Of a stretch of 32,143 bases of DNA, positions 1 through 6,849 are shown piece by piece. Under the pieces are notes generated by a model, which was not told where the DNA came from, made no database searches, and saw only the letters and a list, made by a program, of their open reading frames with translations. Made by a program: the position numbers and the translations under genes. Every line of letters starts with the position of its first letter. Within the stretch, counting starts at the first letter, position 1. The stretch comes from Actinomycetota bacterium (GTDB lineage: Bacteria > Actinomycetota > Thermoleophilia > Miltoncostaeales > Miltoncostaeaceae): the NCBI GenBank assembly GCA_963169235.1, contig CAUJCX010000005.1, positions 1 through 32,143 on the forward strand. Direction: 5' to 3'.

Positions 1-1102
1 GGACGCGCGGCACCCGCGCCGACACGGCGCACGTGACCTCGTAGTTGATGGTGCCGCGCAGGGCCGCGAGCTCCTCGGCGGTGACGCGCTCGTCGCCGTC
101 GGCGCCCAGCAGCACCACCGGCTCTCCCGGCGTCTCGGTGGCCTCGGGCCCCAGGTCGACGGCGATCTGGTCCATCGACACGTTGCCCACCACGGGCACG
201 CGACGGCCCGACACCAGCGCGTGGGCCGTGTTGGCGTACGCGCGGGCGTAGCCGTCGGCGTAGCCCAGGGGCACGATGGCCACGCGCGTGCCCCGCGGCG
301 CCCTCCACGTGCGGCCGTACCCGGCCGAGTCGCGCGAGCGCAGCGTCTTGACCGACGCGATGCGCGACACCAGCGACATCACGGGTCGCAGATCGTGCGC
401 GGCGGGGTCGTCGCCGAACGGGCTGCAGCCGTACAGGGCGATGCCGCAGCGCACCATGTCGAACGCCGCGTCGGCGCCGTCGCGCAGCGTGGCGGCCGAG
501 TTGGCGCAGTGCCGGAGCGCCCCCGGGAAGCGGGGCGACAGCTCGGCCACCGCGTGGCGGAAGCGCAGCAGCTGCTCGCGCATGAACCCGGCGTTGGGGC
601 CCTGGGTCTCGTCGGCCGTGGCGAAGTGGGTCATCAGCCCGGCCACGCGGTCTGCCACCGGCAGCGCGGCCTCCACCAGCGCGGCGACGGCCTCGGGACG
701 CGCGCCCAGCCGGCCCATGCCCGTGTCGAGCTTGAGGTGGATGCCGGCGACGCCCGCCGCGGCCGCCCGCGCGACGCCCTCGGGCGTCCACGCCACCGCG
801 TGCCCGCCGGCGGCCGCGATGCGGCGCCATTCGTCGTCCCACGCGGGGCCCATCATCAGCACGGGTGCCTCGATCCCCCCGGCGCGCAGCTCCTCGAGCT
901 CGGTCACGGTGGCGACGGCCAGTTGGTCGGCGCCGCCCTCCAGCGCGGCCTGGCCGCACGCCACCGCGCCGTGGCCGTAGCCGTTGGCCTTCACCACCGC
1001 CATCAGGCGGGCGTCGCCCGCCGCCCGTGCCAGGCGGGCGGCGTTGTGGCGCACAGCGGCGAGGTCGATGCGGCATTCGCCGCGCCCCTGCGGCGCGGTC
1101 AC
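1..1102 (-). CDS. alr: Alanine racemase (3' end outside window)
   Basis: PLP enzyme interconverting L- and D-alanine in the cytoplasm, supplying D-Ala for peptidoglycan. I translated it directly from the minus strand. It begins with GTG at 1102, overlapping the nnr stop by four bases (GTGA), and runs off the left edge after 367 codons. The PLP-lysine motif VVKANGYGHG places Lys38. DTGMGRLG, the catalytic-tyrosine region SAGYGRTW (Tyr262) and the C-terminal GNVSMDQI all match fold-III alanine racemases. The last visible residues, CAVSARVPRV, are the usual C-terminal ending, so only a few codons should be missing. Translational coupling to nnr is likely. Family assignment is near certain; only the exact 3' end is unknown. 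Confidence 0.96.
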   Translation of the reverse strand, partial: MTAPQGRGECRIDLAAVRHNAARLARAAGDARLMAVVKANGYGHGAVACGQAALEGGADQLAVATVTELEELRAGGIEAPVLMMGPAWDDEWRRIAAAGGHAVAWTPEGVARAAAAGVAGIHLKLDTGMGRLGARPEAVAALVEAALPVADRVAGLMTHFATADETQGPNAGFMREQLLRFRHAVAELSPRFPGALRHCANSAATLRDGADAAFDMVRCGIALYGCSPFGDDPAAHDLRPVMSLVSRIASVKTLRSRDSAGYGRTWRAPRGTRVAIVPLGYADGYARAYANTAHALVSGRRVPVVGNVSMDQIAVDLGPEATETPGEPVVLLGADGDERVTAEELAALRGTINYEVTCAVSARVPRV

Positions 1103-2670
1103 GCCGTGCGCCCCGCGCGCAGCGCGTCGGGCAGGGCGGCCGCGATGTCACCCGCCAGCGTGCCGTCCCCCCGGCCGGCCAGGACGCCGGCCTCGGCGTG
1201 GACGGCGACGGCCGCCGCGGCCGCCGTCAGCGCCGGGACGCCCTTGGCCAGGAACGCCGCCACCACGCCCGTGAGCACGTCGCCGCTGCCGGCCGTGGCC
1301 AGCTCGGGACCGCCGGGCAGGCACACCAGGGGAGCGCCGACCCCGTCGCACACGATGGTGCCGGGACCCTTCAGCACCACGGTCGCCCCGAACCGCGCGG
1401 CCAGGTCGGCGGCGGCCTCGAGGCGGGCCGCGTCGACGTGCTCGCGTGCGGTCTCCAGCAGCCGGGCCGCCTCGCCCGTGTGGGGCGTGATGACGGTGGG
1501 CGCCGCGCGCTCGGCCGTGACACCGGCGTGACCCACCAGGTGCCACAGGGCGTCGGCGTCGATCACCGCGGGCAGCGGGCAGCGGGCCACGAGGTCGCGC
1601 ACCGCGTCGCCGGTGGCGGGGTCGCGTCCCAGGCCGGGACCCAGTGCCAGGGCCGAGAAGCGCGGGGACGCCGCGATCACGGCGTCGACGTCGCCGGGCG
1701 TGAGGTGCGGTGCCCCGGAGGGCAGGGCGGCCACCATCACCTCGGGCGCTCCCGCGGCCACCAGGTCGGCGACCGGGCCCGGCACCATCGCCTGGCACAG
1801 GCCCGCCCCGGCGCGCAGCACGGCGGTGGTGGCCAGGCGGGCTGCGCCCGACATGCCCCGCGCGCCTGCCACCACCAGCACGGCCCCGGACGCGTACTTG
1901 TCGCCCCCCTCCCCCTTGCGCGGGATCGCCGCGGCGGCGCGCGCGTCGATCCCCCACGCGGCCGGGGCGACGGGCGCGTCGGCGGGGATGCCGATGGGCG
2001 CCACGACCACTTCGCCGGCATGGGCGCGGCCGGGGTGGACGCGCAGGCCGACGGTGTCGGCGTGGAACGTGACGGTGACGTCGGCGTGGATTGCGTCGGG
2101 GTCGGCCCGGCCGGTGTCGGCGGCGACGCCCGTGGGCACGTCGAGCGCCACGATGGGCACGCCCTGCGCGTTGGCCCAGCGGCACATGCCGCGGATGGGT
2201 TCGCGCAGGTCGCCGTCCTGCCCGGTGCCCAGCATGGCGTCGATGATGAGGTCACCCGCGAACGCGGGCACGTACGGGTCGAACGCCGACAGCCACACCC
2301 GCCCCGCGGCGGCGCTCATGGTGGCGGCGTCGGGCGTCGCGGGCGGCTCGCCGTCGCGGGTGATGACGCGCAGCGACCATCCCCCGCCGGCCGCGGCGGC
2401 CTCGGCGAGGCGGCGGGCCACCACCATGCCGTCCCCGCCGTTGTTGCCGGGCCCCACCAGCAGCGTCACCGTGCCTGTGTGCGGGTAGCGGCGCAGGATC
2501 AGCTCGGCCGCGGCCGCCCCGGCCCGCTCCATCAGCACCAGCGACGGAATGCCGGCCTCGTCGCAGGCGTAGCGGTCGGCCGCGCGCAGGCCGTCGGAGT
2601 CGAGAAGCGGCGTCGCGCCGGTGACGGGTGCGGACGTGGAGGGGCCCGGGGGGTTCATGGGACCACCCAT
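1099..2670 (-). CDS. nnr: Bifunctional NAD(P)H-hydrate epimerase / dehydratase
   Basis: Repairs damaged nicotinamide cofactors. The N-terminal YjeF_N domain epimerises NAD(P)HX, and the C-terminal ribokinase-like domain dehydrates S-NAD(P)HX at the expense of ADP. About 523 residues, normal for the fused form. The N-terminal half shows VGPGNNGGDGMVVARRL, IDAMLGTG and ALDVPTG. The C-terminal half shows LALGPGLGRDP, VIDADALW, PHTGEAARLL and the GSGDVLTGVVAAFL signature. ATG at 2670 and ATG at 2658 are both possible starts and neither has a decisive ribosome-binding site. The stop overlaps the alr start (GTGA), a common nnr-alr pairing in actinobacteria. The gene begins 39 bases after the aldolase stop and could share its transcript. 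Confidence 0.95.
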   Translation of the reverse strand: MGGPMNPPGPSTSAPVTGATPLLDSDGLRAADRYACDEAGIPSLVLMERAGAAAAELILRRYPHTGTVTLLVGPGNNGGDGMVVARRLAEAAAAGGGWSLRVITRDGEPPATPDAATMSAAAGRVWLSAFDPYVPAFAGDLIIDAMLGTGQDGDLREPIRGMCRWANAQGVPIVALDVPTGVAADTGRADPDAIHADVTVTFHADTVGLRVHPGRAHAGEVVVAPIGIPADAPVAPAAWGIDARAAAAIPRKGEGGDKYASGAVLVVAGARGMSGAARLATTAVLRAGAGLCQAMVPGPVADLVAAGAPEVMVAALPSGAPHLTPGDVDAVIAASPRFSALALGPGLGRDPATGDAVRDLVARCPLPAVIDADALWHLVGHAGVTAERAAPTVITPHTGEAARLLETAREHVDAARLEAAADLAARFGATVVLKGPGTIVCDGVGAPLVCLPGGPELATAGSGDVLTGVVAAFLAKGVPALTAAAAAVAVHAEAGVLAGRGDGTLAGDIAAALPDALRAGRTA

Positions 2671-2709
2671 CCTAGAGTCCCGTCCCTGCGGGCGGCACCC
2701 GCGCCGACG

Positions 2710-3801
2710 TCACCCGGCGACGATCGCGGCCAGGCGCGCGGCGGCCGCGGCCGGGTCGTGCGCCTGCGCGGCGCCGTAGACCGCGAACTCGGCGACGGCG
2801 GTGCCGGGCGCGTCGGCGGGCCGCCACCGCGGCGACAGCTGCATGCCGCAGCTCGTCATGTCGGCGATGAGGCGGGCGTTGACCGCGTCGGCGTCCGCGT
2901 CCGCGTACACCAGGAACGTGGAGATGTGCGGCACCTGCGGGAACGGGCGCAGCCCCTGCGCCGAGAGGGCCGCGGCGAACGCCCGCGCCCACGCCAGGTA
3001 CTCGGCCATGCGCGGCAGCTCTCGGCGCATCCCCACCAGGCCACCCAGCGCCAGGGGCGTCATGCGGTAAAGGGTGCCGCCCATGCGCCGGCGCCACAGC
3101 CGCACCTCGTCGGCGGCGCCGGCCCCGCACGCGACCAGCGCGCCCGCGGGGGCTCCGAGCCCCTTGTACAGCGACACGTACACCGAGTCGGCCTGCGCCG
3201 CGATCTCCGCGTGGGGGCGGCGGTACGACGCCTGGCACTCCCACAGGCGCGCGCCGTCGAGGTGCAGCGGCGTGCCCCGCTGCCGCGCGGCGGCGGCGAG
3301 GCCCGTGAGCTCGTCCCAGGTGGGCAGGATGCACCCCGCGTCGCGCAGGGGCAGCTCCGCCACCACGGCGCCCAGGCGTCCCGGGACGGCGTCCAGGCGG
3401 GCCGCCGTCGCCACCTCGCGGCCGGTGGTGAGGTGCTCGAACGCGAACCCGTGCAGGCGCCGGGGACCGTCCTCCTCGTGCACCAGCGGATGGGCCAGAT
3501 CGGGGATCGCCACCCGCCGCGTCCCGTGCGCATCGCACCACACCCGCAGCGCGCACTGCTGGGCCATGATGCCGCTGGGGAACGCGATGCCCGCGTCCTT
3601 TCCCAGCAGCTCGGCCACCTCGGCCTCGAGGCGCTCCACGGCGCCGCCCTCGCCGTACGTGTCCCACCCGTCGATGCCGAGCTCGTCGCACAGGGCCGAC
3701 CACGCGGCCAGCTCCTCGGCGGGCGTACGGCGCGCGTGCCAGTGCACCGACCCGTCGCAGGCGAGGGCGGCGGCGGCGAAGCGCTCGGCGTCGGTGCTCA
3801 C
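2710..3801 (-). CDS. Low-specificity threonine aldolase-like PLP enzyme
   Basis: A fold-I PLP lyase of the beta-eliminating-lyase/threonine aldolase family. Members cleave L-threonine or other beta-hydroxy amino acids to glycine plus an aldehyde. From GTG 3801 it has 363 residues. Visible motifs are the tetramer/PLP-phosphate region FPSGIMAQQCAL, the PLP-ring aspartate in LHLDGARLWE (Asp182) and the Schiff-base lysine in SVYVSLYKGLGAPAG (Lys213). The reading frame stays open upstream to 3945, but that extension is Arg/Pro/Gly-rich, runs into the hairpins and lacks family similarity, so I chose GTG 3801. No strong Shine-Dalgarno is seen at this start. The substrate cannot be decided from sequence. 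Confidence 0.85.
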   Translation of the reverse strand: MSTDAERFAAAALACDGSVHWHARRTPAEELAAWSALCDELGIDGWDTYGEGGAVERLEAEVAELLGKDAGIAFPSGIMAQQCALRVWCDAHGTRRVAIPDLAHPLVHEEDGPRRLHGFAFEHLTTGREVATAARLDAVPGRLGAVVAELPLRDAGCILPTWDELTGLAAAARQRGTPLHLDGARLWECQASYRRPHAEIAAQADSVYVSLYKGLGAPAGALVACGAGAADEVRLWRRRMGGTLYRMTPLALGGLVGMRRELPRMAEYLAWARAFAAALSAQGLRPFPQVPHISTFLVYADADADAVNARLIADMTSCGMQLSPRWRPADAPGTAVAEFAVYGAAQAHDPAAAAARLAAIVAG

Positions 3802-3838
3802 CCCGCGAGCGTCGCATCCCCGGGGGCCGGTGGCAACG

Positions 3839-3865
3839 CCGTCCGCCCCGCTGAAGGGCGGACGG
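3839..3865 (-). terminator. GC-rich hairpin upstream of the aldolase gene
   Basis: CCGTCCGCCC at 3839-3848 is the perfect reverse complement of GGGCGGACGG at 3856-3865, with a 7-base loop. There is no T-run. It lies downstream of the peptidase gene, beyond a second hairpin at 3919-3950, so it may be a back-up terminator or part of the aldolase leader. Confidence 0.45.
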
Positions 3866-3918
3866 GATGCATCGTGGGGCGACCGTCGGCCGCGCGCTGC
3901 CCCGTGGCCGACGTGGTC

Positions 3919-3950
3919 GGGGGATGCGACCGCAAGCGGCCGCATCCCCC
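3919..3950 (-). terminator. Terminator-like hairpin after the S8 peptidase gene
   Basis: GGGGGATGCG (3919-3928) pairs perfectly with CGCATCCCCC (3941-3950). The intervening bases form a further 3-bp stem with a CAAG tetraloop after one A-C mismatch. It starts 18 bases past the peptidase stop. There is no T-tract, as is usual for terminators in high-GC actinobacteria. Confidence 0.65.
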
Positions 3951-3967
3951 GGTCCTGCGTGACGCTG

Positions 3968-5686
3968 CTAGCGCGCCCGGCGCTTCGTGGGCATCGCCTT
4001 GAAGTTCACGCCGCGGCTGGCCGCCGCGGTGAACCGCGCGGACCCCTGCAGGATCACGCGCACCCGGTACTGCCCGCTGCCGGCCGCCTTGTAGTTGACG
4101 GCGAACTTGCCCTGGCGGTTGGTCTTGACCACCGCCACCGTCGCCCATCCGCCCCTCGCACGGAACCGCTGCAGGCGCAGGTTGGTGAACGCCCGCGCCG
4201 GGCGGGTGAAGCCCGTGAGCATGACCTTCTTGCCCGTCCGCACCGACGCGCGGTTGCGGAACAGGAAGATGGACGTCGGCACCGCCTGGATGGTCGCCAC
4301 CGGCGGCGGAGGCGGCGGAGGCGGCGGGGCCGGCGGGGTCGGGTCGGGCCGCGTGAACGCCCTCGCCGTGTTCAGGGCGCGGAACGCGTCGATGCGCCCG
4401 GCGCCGTACACGCGGTCCTTGCCCGGGGCGCCCAGGTCGGTGGCGGACGCCTCGATCACCTGCTGCACCTCGGCGGGCGTCAGGTCGGGGCGCACCTGGC
4501 GCACCAGCACCGCCAGGCCCGCGACGATGGGCGACGCCATCGACGTGCCCCCGATGGCGTGGTACCCGGTGCCGAAGTTGCCCTGGGCCCGGGTGTCCCA
4601 CGTCGAGACGACCGGGCCACCCGGCGCGGCGACGTCGACGTACTCCCCGTTGGTGGAGCTGGGGGAGATCTGACCGCCGGGCTGCACGTTGGCCACCGCG
4701 ATCACGTTGGGGTACGCGGCCGGGTAGTTGGGCGCGCCGCCCTCGTTGATCTGGCCGTTACCGGCCGCCGCCACCAGCACCTTCCCGCGGGCCGACGCCA
4801 GGTTGATGGCGTCGCGCAGGGGCGCGTGGTCGCGGGTGGTACCCAGCGACATGTTGATGACGGTCGCGCGGCCCTGAGACGCGTAGTCGAGTGCCTGCAC
4901 GAAGTCACCCAGGAACGACGCGTCCACCTGGCTGCGCCCGAGGTCGCCCGACGTGTTGATCTTGATCGGGATCACCATGCAGTCGAAGCAGGCACCCGCC
5001 ACGCCGATCGAGTTGTCGGTCTGGGCGGCGGCCAGGCCCGCGACGTGCGTGCCGTGCAGCTCGTTGGTGGTCTCGGCGGCCACGTTGACGCTGTTGAAGT
5101 TGGCGCTGCCCGACTTCAGGTTCTTGGGAGTCTCGATCTTGGCCTGGAGGTCGGGGTGGTTGACGTCGAACTCGCTGTCGATCACCGCGATGGCCTGGCC
5201 CTGCCCCTTGGAGATGTCCCAGGCGGCCGGGAAGTTGGCCTCGGTGAAGTGCCAGGCGGCCTGCGCCTGGAGGCCCTGATCGGTGGTGACCATGAGGTTG
5301 GCACCGAAGACCTCGTCGCGCGGCGTGAACGCCGGCGCGAGGTTCTCACCCGGCTGCGGGAAGTCGATGCGGCTCACCGAGCCGTCCGTGCGCAGCGCAT
5401 CGTGAGCGGCGCGCACGTTGCCCGGGATGGCCATCTCGACCCAGCCGATGTTGTTGAACGTGCGCGTGACCCGCAGGCCGTTGCGCCCCGCCACCTCGGC
5501 CGCCAGCGCGTCGCTGGACACCGGGTACAGCTGCACCAGCACGGTCGGGTCGTGGACGGTCGGCGCCGCCGTCGCGGGCAGGCCGTCCGCCAGCGCCCCC
5601 GGAGCCGCGACGGCGGCGATCGCGCCCGCCGCGCCCAGCACCCTCAATGCACGGGAGACGCGCCCCCTGTGAGCTTGACCAGCCAC
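3968..5686 (-). CDS. Secreted S8 (subtilisin-like) serine peptidase
   Basis: Exported endopeptidase of 572 residues from GTG 5686. I chose this start because AAGGGG stands seven bases before it and it gives a textbook signal peptide (basic RGRVSRALR, then hydrophobic to about residue 34). The open frame continues to 5725. An I9-like propeptide spans roughly residues 45-110. The catalytic triad is intact: Asp170 in VIDSEFDVNHPDL, His211 in HGTHVAG and Ser382 in GGTSMASP, with the oxyanion Asn310 in AAAGNG. A proline-rich linker encoded by a GGCGGA-type repeat near 4301-4335 leads to a C-terminal beta-sandwich domain (about 465-572) that may bind the wall or substrate. Flanking terminator-like hairpins suggest a monocistronic unit. 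Confidence 0.93.
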   Translation of the reverse strand: MAGQAHRGRVSRALRVLGAAGAIAAVAAPGALADGLPATAAPTVHDPTVLVQLYPVSSDALAAEVAGRNGLRVTRTFNNIGWVEMAIPGNVRAAHDALRTDGSVSRIDFPQPGENLAPAFTPRDEVFGANLMVTTDQGLQAQAAWHFTEANFPAAWDISKGQGQAIAVIDSEFDVNHPDLQAKIETPKNLKSGSANFNSVNVAAETTNELHGTHVAGLAAAQTDNSIGVAGACFDCMVIPIKINTSGDLGRSQVDASFLGDFVQALDYASQGRATVINMSLGTTRDHAPLRDAINLASARGKVLVAAAGNGQINEGGAPNYPAAYPNVIAVANVQPGGQISPSSTNGEYVDVAAPGGPVVSTWDTRAQGNFGTGYHAIGGTSMASPIVAGLAVLVRQVRPDLTPAEVQQVIEASATDLGAPGKDRVYGAGRIDAFRALNTARAFTRPDPTPPAPPPPPPPPPVATIQAVPTSIFLFRNRASVRTGKKVMLTGFTRPARAFTNLRLQRFRARGGWATVAVVKTNRQGKFAVNYKAAGSGQYRVRVILQGSARFTAAASRGVNFKAMPTKRRAR

Positions 5687-5816
5687 GTCCGCACCCCTTG
5701 TTCGGCAGTCGTCGAGTGGACCCACCCCCGCGGGTCTCAGTCGTTTTTACCCGCTTCTCACAAACCGCGTTACCCGTCGGAGGGATGGGAATCCGCTGGT
5801 CGTTCGACGAGCGTTG

Positions 5817-5841
5817 AAAAACCGTTCGTACCGCGGAACGG
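5817..5841 (-). terminator. Rho-independent terminator after the AhpD-like gene
   Basis: Read on the minus strand, CCGTTC and GAACGG form a 6-bp stem with an 8-base loop, followed immediately by five T residues (5821-5817). It lies about 80 bases past the AhpD-like stop. This is the only clear stem plus T-run in the window. Confidence 0.7.
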
Positions 5842-5921
5842 CTATTCCTCGCGGGAAGCGCGCGCCAGACGTGGCGGCGGTGCGGTCACGGCCCGACGCC
5901 GCGCGTGCGGGAGCCCGCCGG

Positions 5922-6392
5922 TCAGTCCCCGGCCAGCGCAGGCGCCTGGGCTCCCTCGGCGATCATCACGCGGTTCCACGCGTTGATGCTGACGATCACC
6001 GCCATCAGCGGGGTGAGGTCGTCGCCCGCGAAATGGGCCTTGGCGCCGTCCACCACGTCGGCGCCGAGGGGCCCCAGCGGCGGCACGGTCATGGCCTCCG
6101 CCAGCGCCAGGGCGGCGCGCTCGCGGGCGTCGAAGAACGGCACCTCCCGCCACGCGGGCAGCGCGGCCAGGCGCCGGGGATCCTCGGCGGCATCCTCCAG
6201 CGCCTTGCGCACGTGCAGGTCGACGCAATAGCCGCAGCCGTTGATCTGCGACACGCGCACCTTCACCAGCTCGGCCGTGCGCAGGTCGAGCGCGGAGCCG
6301 GCGCGGGTGAGCGCGGCCAGGCCGCGGTTGGCGTCCTGCGAGCCCTCGCGAATGCGAGCCTCGAGCATCGGGTGGTCGGGCGGCGTGGTCAC
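5922..6392 (-). CDS. AhpD-like / carboxymuconolactone decarboxylase-family protein
   Basis: Protein of 156 residues with the AhpD redox core. INGCGYCVDLHVRKALE gives Cys53-x2-Cys56-x3-His60, the arrangement used for peroxide or disulfide chemistry in AhpD. Members with CxxC generally act as alkylhydroperoxidases or related thiol reductases, but the physiological substrate is not determined. Start GTG 6392 is set by GGAG six bases upstream (TTGGAGAACGCC). The open frame extends upstream through acpS, but that part is a shadow. The gene appears to stand alone, with a T-run terminator after it and a perfect palindrome 59 bases before it. Confidence 0.88.
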   Translation of the reverse strand: MTTPPDHPMLEARIREGSQDANRGLAALTRAGSALDLRTAELVKVRVSQINGCGYCVDLHVRKALEDAAEDPRRLAALPAWREVPFFDARERAALALAEAMTVPPLGPLGADVVDGAKAHFAGDDLTPLMAVIVSINAWNRVMIAEGAQAPALAGD

Positions 6393-6450
6393 GGCGTTCT
6401 CCAAGGGTGTCCGTGCACCGCGGTGCGGCGCGTCGCTCCTCACGTTACTA

Positions 6451-6468
6451 CACAACCACTTGGTTGTG
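6451..6468. promoter_or_regulatory. Perfect palindrome, candidate repressor operator
   Basis: CACAACCA (6451-6458), two bases, then TGGTTGTG (6461-6468) form an exact 8+8 inverted repeat in the 80-base gap between acpS and the AhpD-like gene. The AT-richer surroundings contrast with the rest of the window. Size and symmetry suit a small dimeric repressor (ArsR-, MarR- or HxlR-type). No regulator gene is in the window, so the partner is unknown. Confidence 0.55.
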
Positions 6469-6472
6469 GAGT

Positions 6473-6838
6473 TTATCCCTCGACGATGGCCGCGGCCGCC
6501 GCCATGCCCCGGCTGTGCGTCAGCGTCACGGCCACCGACGTGACGCCCAGCGCCTCGGCGCGCGCCTTGTAGCGGCCGTGCAGCGCGATGGTGGGCGCTC
6601 CCCGGCCGCGCACCACCTCCACCTCGCGCCAGCGGGTCATGCCGATGCCGAGGGCCTTGCCCACGGCCTCCTTGGCGGCGAAGCGGGCCGCGAAGTGCTG
6701 TGGCGGGAACTTCCGCGACCGGCAATAGCGCGCCTCGTCGGGCGTGAAGCAGCGCTCGGCGAAGCGCGGCCGCCGCTCCAGCGCGGCCGCGATGCGGTCG
6801 ATCTCGATCAGATCGAGCCCGATGCCGAGAACCGGCAT
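6473..6838 (-). CDS. acpS: Holo-[acyl-carrier-protein] synthase
   Basis: Transfers 4'-phosphopantetheine from CoA to apo-ACP, activating it for fatty acid synthesis. It has 121 residues, typical of the small trimeric AcpS type. Metal-binding Asp9 lies in GIGLDLIEIDRI, and the second signature RFAAKEAVGKALG carries Glu57. C-terminal VAVTLTHSRGMAAAAAIVE is the usual last strand. ATG 6838 follows a purine-rich AGAGG. The gap after the glmS stop is only 11 bases, so it is probably co-transcribed with glmS. Confidence 0.95.
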   Translation of the reverse strand: MPVLGIGLDLIEIDRIAAALERRPRFAERCFTPDEARYCRSRKFPPQHFAARFAAKEAVGKALGIGMTRWREVEVVRGRGAPTIALHGRYKARAEALGVTSVAVTLTHSRGMAAAAAIVEG

Positions 6839-6849
6839 AGCCTCTACCT

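Noticed and set aside
865-4002. 1045-codon plus-strand open frame
   Set aside because: Arg/Gly/His-rich shadow spanning parts of alr, nnr and the aldolase, all of which have intact catalytic motifs on the other strand.
4301-4335. GGCGGA tandem repeat
   Set aside because: It encodes the proline-rich linker of the S8 peptidase in frame; no CRISPR or regulatory repeat is implied.
5687-5815. Possible riboswitch in the S8 peptidase leader
   Set aside because: Several small inverted repeats are present (for example GCGGGT with ACCCGC), but I could not match any riboswitch core that I know.
3074-5986. 970-codon plus-strand open frame
   Set aside because: Lies opposite the aldolase and the S8 peptidase with its full catalytic triad; composition is typical of a high-GC shadow frame.
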